The notes beneath the pieces were generated by a model. The model saw only the letters and a list, made by a program, of their open reading frames with translations, was not told the origin of the DNA and did no database searches. The position numbers and the translations under genes were made by a program. DNA of 64,000 nt from Nymphaea colorata (lineage: Eukaryota; Streptophyta; Magnoliopsida; Nymphaeales; Nymphaeaceae): contig NW_022204507.1 in assembly GCF_008831285.2 (NCBI RefSeq), positions 372,001-436,000 on the forward strand. Direction: 5' to 3'. The number at the start of each line of letters is the position of its first letter. The stretch's first letter is position 1. This document shows, piece after piece, positions 23,101-31,960 of the stretch.

Positions 23101-24334
23101 GAGAACACGACAGTTAACAATCAAACAACTACTACTTTAACAAAGAATCAAATAAGCATGGCATTCTGAACCACGAGCACTACCCTGAACCTCATCCCCA
23201 CTATACTAAACTACAGCTAAGAAGGCAACAAGAAGAAAATTCAATTTAAAACCAAACTTTCACGCATCTCGGACTAGATCAAAACATCAAGAAAATTCAA
23301 TTTAAAATGTGTCCTTCACAAAAAAAAAACATAAATTTCATAAGGATAACTAAATGGATCCATGTTGGACTTAGAGAAACTCGATTGGCTGTACAGAAAA
23401 TGATGAAGGAAATGCACAAGGGAGATTCAAGCCTCTTTGCTCCGTCTCTCTCTATCATGTATAGCCCCCCGACTTCAATCACTCCCATACCCTCCACACC
23501 CCTCTCCTTTAGCACCCACCTAGCCAAGCTGAATCCCTACCAAGTCCCTAAGCACCCATGCACGTTATGCCTCCTCCTTATTCTCACCCTAGAGGTTGCA
23601 CCACATCCCTATCCTCGGACTCACCAAGGACTCCAAGGAAGAGTGATGCCTTGAGATCCTAAAGCAAGTACCTAGTGGCTTGGCAGCCCACTCCTTCTCA
23701 TAGACATGAACAGGCTTGAGCTCTAACTCTAGAGGTGACCCAATTGAGGAAGGGGTCGAACAAAATAAGTCAATCAAAAACCTTACTAGATAGTTTTCCT
23801 AGCAATAACACACAAATATATGCAAAAGCACAATTCTCCCCACTAAACAAAAAGTCTAAAACTGTGTAGGTTGGAGTGTTGGCTTTGATATGGATACAAA
23901 GCCTTAAATAAATAATAATAATAATAACTAGAAAATTTCACTAAAAAATTTGTAAAAAATAAAATTGAAAAATCTGTTTCCTAGATAGAGTTCAAAAAAC
24001 AAAAAATATAGCTCAGTTTTCAAAATTTTTGTTTGTGAGAAATAGAAACTGCGAAAAGTTTAACAACAATATATCAAAATACTCCAACCTACAATAGTGC
24101 TACTCAAAAAATATATTGCTATGTCTGGTAGAAAGCCTTGTCAATCCGTGAAGTTTGGATGACTTGAACAGAAATCACAATCATTTGCTGATTTATATGC
24201 AAAAAAAGGTAACTCAACTTCAGAAAGTGTAAATTTAATGAGACGCACAAGCATGATTGAGAGGCTTCTTAGTTATTTGCATGCCAAGCATTGCATGCAC
24301 AAGCAAGAAGAAATGACCAGGCTGCACACATTAC
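20113..24334. other. Spacer between duplication copies, no complete gene
   Basis: A+T-rich. A minus-strand exon-like piece near 20113-20170 ends in FYMCHLGE and resembles the end of the frame at 49804. A second possible exon near 20277-20335 reads GKESVVQADLGLVPKDAKLD before a GT. I do not recognise either. Longer frames at 22606-22869 (minus) and 23307-23654 (plus) show no known domain. The last B3 exon and CW/EAR exons expected downstream of 24335 for a VAL gene were not found. Confidence 0.45.
23906..23930. repeat. AAT/AATA microsatellite
   Basis: TAAATAAATAATAATAATAATAA, a short simple repeat in A+T-rich spacer. Confidence 0.8.
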
Positions 24335-24505
24335 CTATGTCACCAGCTTGCTGTTGCTTTGACTGAATGATGATGTTACACCTAACACATACATCCTACT
24401 GTTATTATTTGGCCAAAATTAAAATTGAAATACCCAATCCATCCCATTTGCATCATGAATCCTAAGAGGCAGTCCTTCAGGATGAGAAATTGCTGGGAAG
24501 TATGT
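24335..24505 (-). pseudogene. VAL-like second B3 exon (copy B, nonsense and splice loss)
   Basis: The minus strand reads [22 protein letters not shown], stop, [15 protein letters not shown], then out of frame IIQSKQQQAGDI before donor G|GTAATG. VAL B3 domains read [22 protein letters not shown] and QLQAGDT here. Lesions compared with copy A and the family: Arg codon to TAA in FQFRF, loss of the Glu codon in LEGV, a 1-bp deletion after GVT, and acceptor AG changed to AA at 24506-24507. The B3 fold cannot be made from this copy. Confidence 0.85.
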
Positions 24506-24700
24506 TTGTTCAAGATTAAGAATTGCATGAGAATCAAGCATATGAGTGTACCAAAAAACAAATTTAATCGAACGAAGTCCAAGGAAGAAAGCAGCTCTAA
24601 ACAAGTTAGGCGCTCTAGTATATGGAAAAACAGGAGGATGAAAAAGTCTAACATGGTCTTAGTTTCAGAAAAGACGACAATAAAAATTTCAGTAACATAC

Positions 24701-24797
24701 CTCTACACACTTTTTTGGCAGCACCAGGCGCCCTATCCAACCTGCATCACTAGTACTCAATGTTTTCTCAGATAAAGGGGTGATAATAGAATTTGAG
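24701..24797 (-). pseudogene. VAL-like first B3 exon (copy B, open)
   Basis: The minus strand reads [18 protein letters not shown] and [12 protein letters not shown], ending at donor GAG|GTATGT with a preceding TAAG acceptor. All 97 nt are in frame, and LVLPKKCVE is close to the family LVLPKACAE. Copy A has lost one base in this exon. Confidence 0.85.
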
Positions 24798-24937
24798 CTT
24801 ACATAAGGTCAAGGATCACATGGAGGACTTGGATTTACTATAATATCAACAAATCAAGTGCAAATTTTGGAGTGAATCAATCACGCCAAGCAAATATGCT
24901 TTACGGTACAATTCGCAAACTACATAAAAGTGGATAC

Positions 24938-25640
24938 TGTCCTGATATTTTCTGAAGCTCCTGATTGCTGCTGATATCCAGAAAGGATAGACTGATTTCC
25001 TGCCCATCATTCGGTGTGATGCCTTGCCATGGTGGCCTGATTTTTTTGCCTCGTTAGAAAGGTCCAGTCCAGTATGAAAGCTGGTAGGATTTTCCTGTTG
25101 GAACATAGAAGGCCTTTGTTCACGTGCATGAGATCCAGAAGGCTTGCTTGAATCCCTTGCTTCATTGTCCTTCAGAGAAGCAGACCGTTGTGTTACATTT
25201 TGGCATGAACCAGATGATTCATGTTTTTGACCATCAAGAGATTTCTTGAGCTTATGATCATGTTGCTTTCAGTTTCATGGATCTTTCTTCCTTTCACATG
25301 CTTGGTATCCAGCAAGCCTCCTATATTATCTTGAACCGATGCACCTAAAGGACTCTGCACATTAATTTATGAATTCCCAATGTCAATCTTGTTATGTGCA
25401 GGGAGCTTGAAGTCACCACCTGCTTCCTTTTCAAATACATTTTGGTTCTCAACAAAGAAGGTAGATGCCTGCTCCAATTCTAGGAGTTTGTCGCCTACCT
25501 TTTCAGTTCTAGGATACATCATCGTTGAACATGAGTTGGAATTCCAAGCTAAGGAGTGCAAAAGCCCAAGAGATTGCTATACCTGTGCAAGTCCATAAAT
25601 TGGCAGTGGAGCCTGACTCCATTTTTTTTTTGTATATTGA
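24938..25640 (-). pseudogene. VAL-like exon(s) upstream of the B3 domain (copy B)
   Basis: Counterpart of 5986-6690. Readable pieces: SSKLWIAQ-type start, FVENQNVFEKEAG, LPAHNKIDIGNS, QQENPTSFHTGLDLSNEAKK, and a shortened linker before the donor GGACA|GTATCC. About 10 bases present in copy A near 6025-6035 (within the YWPRI block) are missing here. Several frame changes. The right boundary is approximate. Confidence 0.65.
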
Positions 25641-25691
25641 TCTATGAAACCGTCAACGGAAGGTCGACGTGCAGTTCAAGACTGTTATAAC

Positions 25692-26193
25692 GGCTGTTGA
25701 CACAAAGTCTGCAAAGACCATAGCAGCACAAGGTCCGGGAGAAGGGTCAGACCAGATGGGCAGTAGTTCTTCCATGGGAAAGAAGGAATCACAACTGAAA
25801 GAGGCTCAAATGCAGCGAATTGCAGAACAGTCCAAGACCGTTATGACGAAACCTATACAGTCAGATTATATGCTTAAGGTGAAGGCTAAGAGAGCAGTGG
25901 AAGCATGGTGTGCTATTGCTAACAACAAGGACTAAACTGGGGGCAGACTTTGGCAAGCGCTTGATAGAGGACGTCAGGAAATTGGGTTCATGATGAATGC
26001 CTACATGGATGACCAAGGACCTCCCATATACCAAAAGTCTTTACTAAGGTCCTTGCCGAGGGACTATGGTCCTCCTCAAAGCTGGGTAGGTGAGGGTGGA
26101 GGTGTGAACTGTATTAAGGCAGTTCCAACAGACCGTGATGACTATCAAGAGAGCTTGGGGAATGCTCCATTCAAGGGTGGTGGACTTGATGTG
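25692..26193 (+). pseudogene. 3' internal part of Gag-Pro element, split by copia (copy B, left part)
   Basis: Matches 6745-7279. Begins AVDTKSAKTIAAQGPGEGS, and has a TAA after NNKD at about 25935 plus a short deletion there. It is cut at GGACTTGATGTG by the copia insertion; the continuation CACCTACC resumes after 31414. The uninterrupted sequence in copy A (near 7270) proves the insertion point. Confidence 0.8.
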
Positions 26194-26214
26194 TGTTAGA
26201 ATATGTTGTTGTGG

Positions 26215-26242
26215 GAACCGGGTCCATATCTGGACCCGGTTC
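26215..26242. promoter_or_regulatory. Perfect hairpin 1 in copia U3
   Basis: Arms GAACCGGGTCCA and TGGACCCGGTTC (12 bp each) with loop TATC. Repeated unchanged in the 3' LTR at 31151-31178. The position, about 60-90 bp upstream of the TATA box, would suit a protein-binding or structural control element; the function is inferred only. Confidence 0.8.
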
Positions 26243-26252
26243 TATGGGGCAC

Positions 26253-26277
26253 GGGTACCGAGGCGAGCTCGGTACCC
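26253..26277. promoter_or_regulatory. Perfect hairpin 2 in copia U3
   Basis: Arms GGGTACCGAG and CTCGGTACCC (10 bp each) around a 5-base loop GCGAG. In the 3' LTR (31189-31213) the arms are identical and the only change is in the loop (GTGAG). Confidence 0.8.
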
Positions 26278-26478
26278 TAGGCGGCTTCTCCTCTCTCCCT
26301 CTATATATTGTCCTTATGTGTAAGTGTTGAATTAAGTGGAATAACATTTTCTCTCTCCTAGGGTTGCGGTTGTGCACCTAGGTTAGAGCTTCTCCGTGGT
26401 TTTTCACCTCTCTTTGAGGTTTTCCATGTATATTGTGTGTTCCTTCTCTTTCTCTCCATCTTGGTGTGTGTTTCTACA

Positions 26479-26490
26479 TGGTATCAGAGC
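26479..26490 (+). promoter_or_regulatory. Primer-binding site of the copia element
   Basis: TGGTATCAGAGC immediately after the 5' LTR, complementary to initiator tRNA-Met. It is followed by a GC-rich, CCGC-repetitive leader (about 26520-26820). Confidence 0.95.
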
Positions 26491-26854
26491 CAACGCGTGA
26501 GAGATCGTTGGTGTGATCGTCGTGTTTCCGCCGGTTTTTTGCCGCTGCTGTTTTCTCCGTTTTTTCTCTGCCGCTGCTGCACTGCCAGCTGCGCCGCCAC
26601 TGTCCAGCGCTGCCTGCGGCGCCGCCATCGTCCAGCGCGGTTGTTCTCTGCTGCGTTGCCGTTGTCCATCACTGCCGTTGCCCACTTCAGCGCCGCCGTC
26701 GTCCCGCGCCACCGCTGCCCATCACCGTCGCCGTCCATCGTTCCCAGCGTCGCCCAGGAACGTCGCCGCCTGCCTTCCGTAGCCGCTGCCTCATTCCCGT
26801 CGCCTCTGCCTAGTTCTCGCCGCTGTGCCTCTTGTTGCTGTGTGCGTGTTTGTG

Positions 26855-29800
26855 ATGGCAGACGCGATGGGGACTCAAAAAGATGTTGTTCTTGACGCGG
26901 GCAGCGCTTCCAAGACTGAGAACGTGCCGATCCAGGTCACCTCCATCCGTCTGACCAAGGACAATTACCTATCTTGGTCTGCCGCTCTCGAGATTGGGAT
27001 TACTAGCCGTGGGCGTCTCTCTTACATCACTGGCGACAAACCTACGCCCATCAAATCTGATCCTCATTGGGCAACGTGGGCGTTGGAGGACAGCCAAGTG
27101 AAGGTCTGGATTATCAGCTCCGTGTCCTCCGATATCCAGCCCCTCATTCTGCGGAAGCCGACCTCTTTTGATATGTGGACTGTGCTTGCGAAGATGTATG
27201 GTCGCAAGAAGAGACATCTGCGTACCTATCAGATTAAACGCAGTATTTACTCCCTGACACAGGGTGATTTGTCTGTTGCTGCCTTCTATGCTGCCCTGAA
27301 GACCAAATGGGAGGAGCTAGATTATCATGTGACTGATGAGTGGAAGTGCGGTTCAGATCATTCCCTCTACTGGGAAAAGGAATGGATGGACCGTACGTTT
27401 TTGTTTTTGGGAGGCCTGCGGGATGAATTTGAGTCTATTCGTAGCCAAATTCTTAATGGTGATGAAATTCCGGGGATAGAGGAAGTATATGCCCGAGTTG
27501 AGTCTGAAGAACAACGTCACCAGGTGATGCATCTTGACACCGGTCATGGCCCTTCTGCCTTTGTCAGCCGTGCCTCTGGGACTGGGCAGCGTCCTGCCCG
27601 GCATTGCACTCATTGCAACAAGTTGGGGCATTCGGTGGATTTCTGTTGGGATCTTCATCCCGAGAAGAGACTGGTCAGAGGTCGTCCTCCCTCTGGCAAG
27701 CGTAGCCCTTCTGTGTCTGATTCCAGTCAGAGCAATTCTTCTAGTGGTGCAAAGTCCAAGCTGTCCCCTGCTCAACTCAAGGAGCTACAGGCGTACATCA
27801 GCCGCCTATCTACTACCCCTGAGGAGTCCTCCACGTCTGAAGGGGCTCAGCTAGCCCAAGCCCTCGTTGCCTCGACTGATCAAGGTAACCCTTCTCTTGG
27901 TGATTGGATTGTTGATAGTGGAGCCACTCACCACATGACAGGGGACTCTAAACTCTTTCAAGAATATCAACTTTCCTCTGGCAAGCAACACGTGTCTATG
28001 GCAGATGGGTCTTCTATCTCTGTGGCTGGGAAAGGGAGCTTGTCCCTGTTGAACAAATACCGTCTCCACAATGCCTTGCATATTCCAAATATTCCTGTGA
28101 ACCTTCTCTCTGTCAGCAGTATTACTAAAGAATTAAACTGTAATCTAATTTTCTCTGCTGATCATTGTTCCCTGCAGGACTTGGTGACGGGGAAGAAGAT
28201 TGGGATTGGTTCGGTTACTGACGGGCTCTACAGATTGCCGGTACAAGTTGCTTCAGCATTGATTTCTGCCACGAGTGGTCACTTGTCTGGTGTGAATGAT
28301 AGATCTACTGTTCTGCGATGTCACGAGCGTCTTGGACATCTCCCATTTCAGTTAATAAAGAAGTTGTTTCCTCATTTGTTTGCTTCTGTTTCCATTGACT
28401 CCTTTGCTTGTGAAGTGTGTCAATTGGCTAAACATGTCAGGGCTTCGTACCCTATCTCATTGAATAAAACCACTCATCCATTTGCCTTAGTTCATTCCGA
28501 TGTTTGGGGTCCTTCTGGAGTACCCACGTGTGGTCGTTGTCACTATTTTTTGACACTTATTGATGATTACTCTAGATGTACGTTTGTGTACTTATTGCGA
28601 GACCATAGTCAGGTTCCAGCAGTTGTGAAAAACTTTGTTGCCTTTGTTGAGACTCAATTCCATACAACTGTTCAAGCTTTCCGTACGGATAATGCTAGGG
28701 AATATGTCTCTCAATCCCTTGATGATTTCTTGAAAGGCAAGGGTATTGTTCATGAAACCTCTTGTAGTTATACCCCTCCTCAAAATGGTATAGCTGAACG
28801 TAAAAATCGTCACCTTTTGAATGTTCCGAAGCGGTATTGGGGTGATGCACTTCTCACTAGTGCACACCTCATTAACCGTATGCCTACTAGGGTGTTGGAT
28901 GGTCAGTCTCCTTATTCTACCCTGTGGCCCACTCAGAATCTGTGGCCTCTTACTCCTCGTGTCTTTGGGTGCAGTTGTTTTGTGCATAATCATAGCCCTA
29001 CTCTCAAAAAACTTGATCCCCGGTCTATTAAAGGAGTGTTCTTGGGGTACTCTTCCACTCAGAAGGGGTACAAATGTGTGGATCCCACTACTTCCAAAGT
29101 GTATGTTTCGAGGGATGTCACATTTCATGAACATGAGTCATATTTTCCGGTGAATCCTCTTCAGGGGGAGTGTATTGGGCACAAAGGGGAAGAGTATTCC
29201 TCTAATCAGCTGATTCAGTTTATGGAGTTTTTGGACTACAAGGTTAGTCCCAGTGTGATTGACACGGTCACGGTCAGTAATGAGAAGGGCAGTTATATGG
29301 AAGGGGTCACGGTGGATGCTCAGCCCACTGTTGCCAGGGATCACTTGTTTGGCCAGGTTTATGTCAGAAAGGAGAAAGCTACAGTGGAAGATGTTGGTGA
29401 TGAGGATAGAACCAATCCCAATCCCGTGATCTCCCTGGATGACCCAAGTCCATCGAATGGAGAGCTCCCCATTGCTTTGCGCAAAGGCACCAGGTCATGT
29501 ACTTCTCACCCTATTCAGAGATTTGTTTCTTATGCTAAGCTCAGTACAAATTACAAATGTTTTATCACAACCTTATCCAAAGTTGTTATTCCCAGGTCGG
29601 TGGATGATGCTAAGGATGATCCCAAGTGGTTACATGCTATGACGGAGGAGATGGGTGCGTTAGCCAAGAACAAAACATGGGAAGTGGTTGATATCCCTAA
29701 AGGGACACACTTAGTTGGCTCTAAGTGGGTGTACAACGTGAAGTATAAACCTGATGGCACTGTAGATCGATATAAAGCTCGTCTGGTTGCAAAGGGGTTC

Positions 29801-31135
29801 AGCCAGAAGTATGGGATTGACTATCTTGAGACCTTTGCCCCTGTTGCAAAGTTGAAGACCGTGAGGGTTATTCTTGCTCTTGCTGTGCACAGGAAGTGGC
29901 GCATGGACCAGCTTGATGTTAAAAATGCATTCTTGAACGGCCATCTGGAGGAAGAAGTCTATATGAGCATGCCTCCCGGGTATGTTCAAGAGGAAAAATG
30001 TTGTCACCTCAAGAAAGCTTTGTATGGCTTGAAGCAGTCACCGAGAGCTTGGTTTGAGAGACTAAGGATCGTTATGAAGTCTACTGGGTACAAGCAAGGA
30101 AATGGAGATCATACCCTATTCATAAAGCAGAGAGATGGTCTGGTGAGTCTTCTCCTTGTCTACGTTGATGATATGATTGTCACTGGCAGTGATGAGGAAG
30201 AAAACAGGAAGATGAAAGAGAGATTAGCTAAAGAATTCGACCTCAAGGATCTGGGTAAACTGAGATACTTTCTGGGGATAGAGATTGCTCGATCAGAGAC
30301 AGGGCTGGTTATGAATCAAAGGAAGTACACTCTTGACTTACTAAAGGAGACAGGTAAACTTGGTTGTCGGCCCTATCTTACTCCTATGGAATCGGGGACT
30401 AAGATAAGTATCAAGACTGGCACTATTCTGGATGAGGAAGGAAAAGGGCGATATCAGAGGCTAGTAGGTAAGCTTATCTATCTTACTCTTACTCGCCCTG
30501 ATATCACGTATGCGGTAAATGTGCTAAGTCAATTTATGCATGCTCCCACGGATTGTCACTGGAAGAGTGCAGAAAGAGTGTTGGGATATCTAAAGAATGA
30601 CCCAGGAAAAGGACTGCTGTATACTCGACAAGACAAACTTACTATTGAGGGCTACTCAGATGCAGATTGGGCAGGTTGCACTGACACAAGGAGGTCCACT
30701 ACAGGGTATTGTATCTTTCTTGGAGGTAACCTAGTTGTTTGGAGAAGCAAGAGGCAAGAAGTGTGTTCGAGGTCTAGTGCTGAGGCTGAGTACAGGGCTG
30801 TTGCAATGGGAGTTACAGAGATGCTGTGGCTGAAGATCCTTTTGACTGATATTGGTGTGGAACTGGAAGATAAAATGAAGATGTACTGTGACAACAAGTC
30901 TGCGATTAATCTTGCCAATAATCCAGTTCTACATGACAGGACCAAACATGTGGAGATTGACCGTCACTTTATCCGGGAACGCATTGACTCAAAGGAGCTG
31001 ATTCTGCCATATATGAAGTCTGAAGATCAAGTTGCAGACGTCCTAACTAAAGGGCTTTGTACTTCTTCATTCGAAAAAAATGTTAGCAAGCTCGGCATGT
31101 TTGACATGTATGCCAAGCTTGAGGGGGAGTGTTAG
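26855..31135 (+). CDS. Copia Gag-Pol polyprotein (intact frame, 1426 aa)
   Basis: Single frame from ATG at 26855 to a TAG that lies inside the 3' LTR. Approximate order in residues: gag domain 20-240 (NYLSWSAALEI), CCHC knuckle CTHCNKLGHSVDFC about 255, protease WIVDSGATHHM about 350, GAG-pre-integrase CHERLGHLPF about 490, integrase core with Asp in HSDVWGP, Asp in RTDNAREY and Glu in GIAERKNR, RT with KARLVAKGFSQ and catalytic YVDD near residue 1100, and RNase H with SDADWAG, SSAEAEYRA and DNKSAI, ending in HFIRERIDS and the VADVLTKG tail. It encodes all enzymes for reverse transcription and integration in virus-like particles. Odd: HLL is joined directly to NVPKRYWGD in integrase, where relatives have about a dozen more residues. 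Possible earlier non-ATG starts are not supported. Confidence 0.95.
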   Translation: MADAMGTQKDVVLDAGSASKTENVPIQVTSIRLTKDNYLSWSAALEIGITSRGRLSYITGDKPTPIKSDPHWATWALEDSQVKVWIISSVSSDIQPLILRKPTSFDMWTVLAKMYGRKKRHLRTYQIKRSIYSLTQGDLSVAAFYAALKTKWEELDYHVTDEWKCGSDHSLYWEKEWMDRTFLFLGGLRDEFESIRSQILNGDEIPGIEEVYARVESEEQRHQVMHLDTGHGPSAFVSRASGTGQRPARHCTHCNKLGHSVDFCWDLHPEKRLVRGRPPSGKRSPSVSDSSQSNSSSGAKSKLSPAQLKELQAYISRLSTTPEESSTSEGAQLAQALVASTDQGNPSLGDWIVDSGATHHMTGDSKLFQEYQLSSGKQHVSMADGSSISVAGKGSLSLLNKYRLHNALHIPNIPVNLLSVSSITKELNCNLIFSADHCSLQDLVTGKKIGIGSVTDGLYRLPVQVASALISATSGHLSGVNDRSTVLRCHERLGHLPFQLIKKLFPHLFASVSIDSFACEVCQLAKHVRASYPISLNKTTHPFALVHSDVWGPSGVPTCGRCHYFLTLIDDYSRCTFVYLLRDHSQVPAVVKNFVAFVETQFHTTVQAFRTDNAREYVSQSLDDFLKGKGIVHETSCSYTPPQNGIAERKNRHLLNVPKRYWGDALLTSAHLINRMPTRVLDGQSPYSTLWPTQNLWPLTPRVFGCSCFVHNHSPTLKKLDPRSIKGVFLGYSSTQKGYKCVDPTTSKVYVSRDVTFHEHESYFPVNPLQGECIGHKGEEYSSNQLIQFMEFLDYKVSPSVIDTVTVSNEKGSYMEGVTVDAQPTVARDHLFGQVYVRKEKATVEDVGDEDRTNPNPVISLDDPSPSNGELPIALRKGTRSCTSHPIQRFVSYAKLSTNYKCFITTLSKVVIPRSVDDAKDDPKWLHAMTEEMGALAKNKTWEVVDIPKGTHLVGSKWVYNVKYKPDGTVDRYKARLVAKGFSQKYGIDYLETFAPVAKLKTVRVILALAVHRKWRMDQLDVKNAFLNGHLEEEVYMSMPPGYVQEEKCCHLKKALYGLKQSPRAWFERLRIVMKSTGYKQGNGDHTLFIKQRDGLVSLLLVYVDDMIVTGSDEEENRKMKERLAKEFDLKDLGKLRYFLGIEIARSETGLVMNQRKYTLDLLKETGKLGCRPYLTPMESGTKISIKTGTILDEEGKGRYQRLVGKLIYLTLTRPDITYAVNVLSQFMHAPTDCHWKSAERVLGYLKNDPGKGLLYTRQDKLTIEGYSDADWAGCTDTRRSTTGYCIFLGGNLVVWRSKRQEVCSRSSAEAEYRAVAMGVTEMLWLKILLTDIGVELEDKMKMYCDNKSAINLANNPVLHDRTKHVEIDRHFIRERIDSKELILPYMKSEDQVADVLTKGLCTSSFEKNVSKLGMFDMYAKLEGEC
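31121..31129 (+). promoter_or_regulatory. Polypurine tract of the copia element
   Basis: GAGGGGGAG immediately before the 3' LTR, the usual primer for plus-strand DNA synthesis. It overlaps the last codons of the polyprotein. Confidence 0.9.
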
Positions 31136-31414
31136 AATATGTTGTTGTGGGAACCGGGTCCATATCTGGACCCGGTTCTATGGGGCGCGGGTACCGAGGT
31201 GAGCTCGGTACCCTAGGCGGCTTCTCCTCTCTCCCTCTATATATTGTCCTTATGTGTAAGTGTTGAATTAAGTGGAATAACATTTTCTCTCTCCTAGGGT
31301 TGCGGTTGTGCACCTAGGTTAGAGCTTCTCCGTGGTTTTTCACCTCTCTTTGAGGTTTTCCACGTATATTGTGTGTTCCTTCTCTTTCTCTCCATCTTGG
31401 TGTGTGTTTCTACA
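31130..31414 (+). repeat. 3' LTR of the copia element
   Basis: 285 bp, starting TGTTAG (the TAG ends the polyprotein frame) and ending TCTACA. Followed by the target duplicate ATGTG and then CACCTACC, which restores the interrupted Gag-Pro element sequence. Confidence 0.97.
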
Positions 31415-31960
31415 ATGTGCACCTACCTAGAGCACAACCGAGTGTGGCCGAGGAGGCTGCCGAGGACGTAGGTGGGATACCAGCTGCTATCGAAGTCATG
31501 GTCGGAAGCGGGGAGATGGCTAGCGTGGCATCAATTGAAGCAATTGACGTTAGGCATTGTGAGGTTAACCGAGAGAAGATATGGGGAGGGCCAAGGCGTT
31601 TTGAGCAAAGTGAGGCTAATTCCATGTCGAGCAAAGCCAAGGTGCTAATTGTCGAGTGCAAGACTGAAGGGCCGATTGAGATAGGTAGTCCGGAGGCTAG
31701 GGAGGTTGACCTTACTTCTGAGGAGACCGAAGCATAAGGCGTTAGTCGCAAGCCGGCCAGGGAGATTGCGGAGGGCAGCGATATCTGTTGTGAGGTTAAT
31801 CTGAAGACTAAAGAGAGTTGCAGCCTACAGATTGCAGCCAGTGACGAGAGCGAGGAGCATACAATGGGTTCAAGCAAGGTTCGGTCAGCTGAGCAGAGCA
31901 TGGAAGGGACAAGGTTCAATCAGGTCAGTGGTCATTAGAGCAAGGCTGAAGAGCAGAGGT
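31415..31960 (+). pseudogene. 3' internal part of Gag-Pro element, right of copia (copy B)
   Basis: Continues 25692-26193. Readable as EEAAEDVGGIPAAIEVMVG, SGEMASVASIEAID and a Ser/Glu-rich tail ending at TAA 31735-31737, as in the other three copies. The frame is open from 31415 to that stop. No known domain. Confidence 0.7.

Larger units (their letters stand above)
26194..26478 (+). repeat. 5' LTR of the copia element
   Basis: 285 bp, TG...CA. A TATA-like CTATATATTG is at 26301-26310. Two perfect hairpins lie upstream of it at 26215-26242 and 26253-26277. Differs from the 3' LTR at three transitions. Confidence 0.97.
26194..31414 (+). mobile_element. Young, nearly complete Ty1/copia retrotransposon
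   Basis: Two LTRs of 285 bp (26194-26478 and 31130-31414) begin TGTTAGAA and end TTCTACA. They differ at only three sites, all transitions. A 5-bp target duplication ATGTG flanks the element (26189-26193 and 31415-31419), and the empty site is visible in copy A. It has a primer-binding site, a GC-rich leader, one uninterrupted polyprotein gene in copia order (protease, integrase, RT, RNase H) and a polypurine tract. It inserted after the segmental duplication. Integrase carries a probable in-frame deletion, so autonomy is doubtful. Confidence 0.97.

Noticed and set aside
24120-24170. Possible next VAL B3 exon left of 24335
   Set aside because: Only a faint resemblance around TTCACGGATTGAC to the expected FSRxxPEGK coding sequence, with stops and no splice sites.
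26825-26854. Upstream extension of the copia polyprotein
   Set aside because: It would need a GTG start; the first ATG in frame is 26855 and is followed by a normal gag start.
26437-26895. Cys/Arg/Ser-rich frames in the copia leader
   Set aside because: They arise from CCGC-repetitive leader DNA between primer site and polyprotein start; opposite-strand Gly/Ala-rich frames show the same bias.
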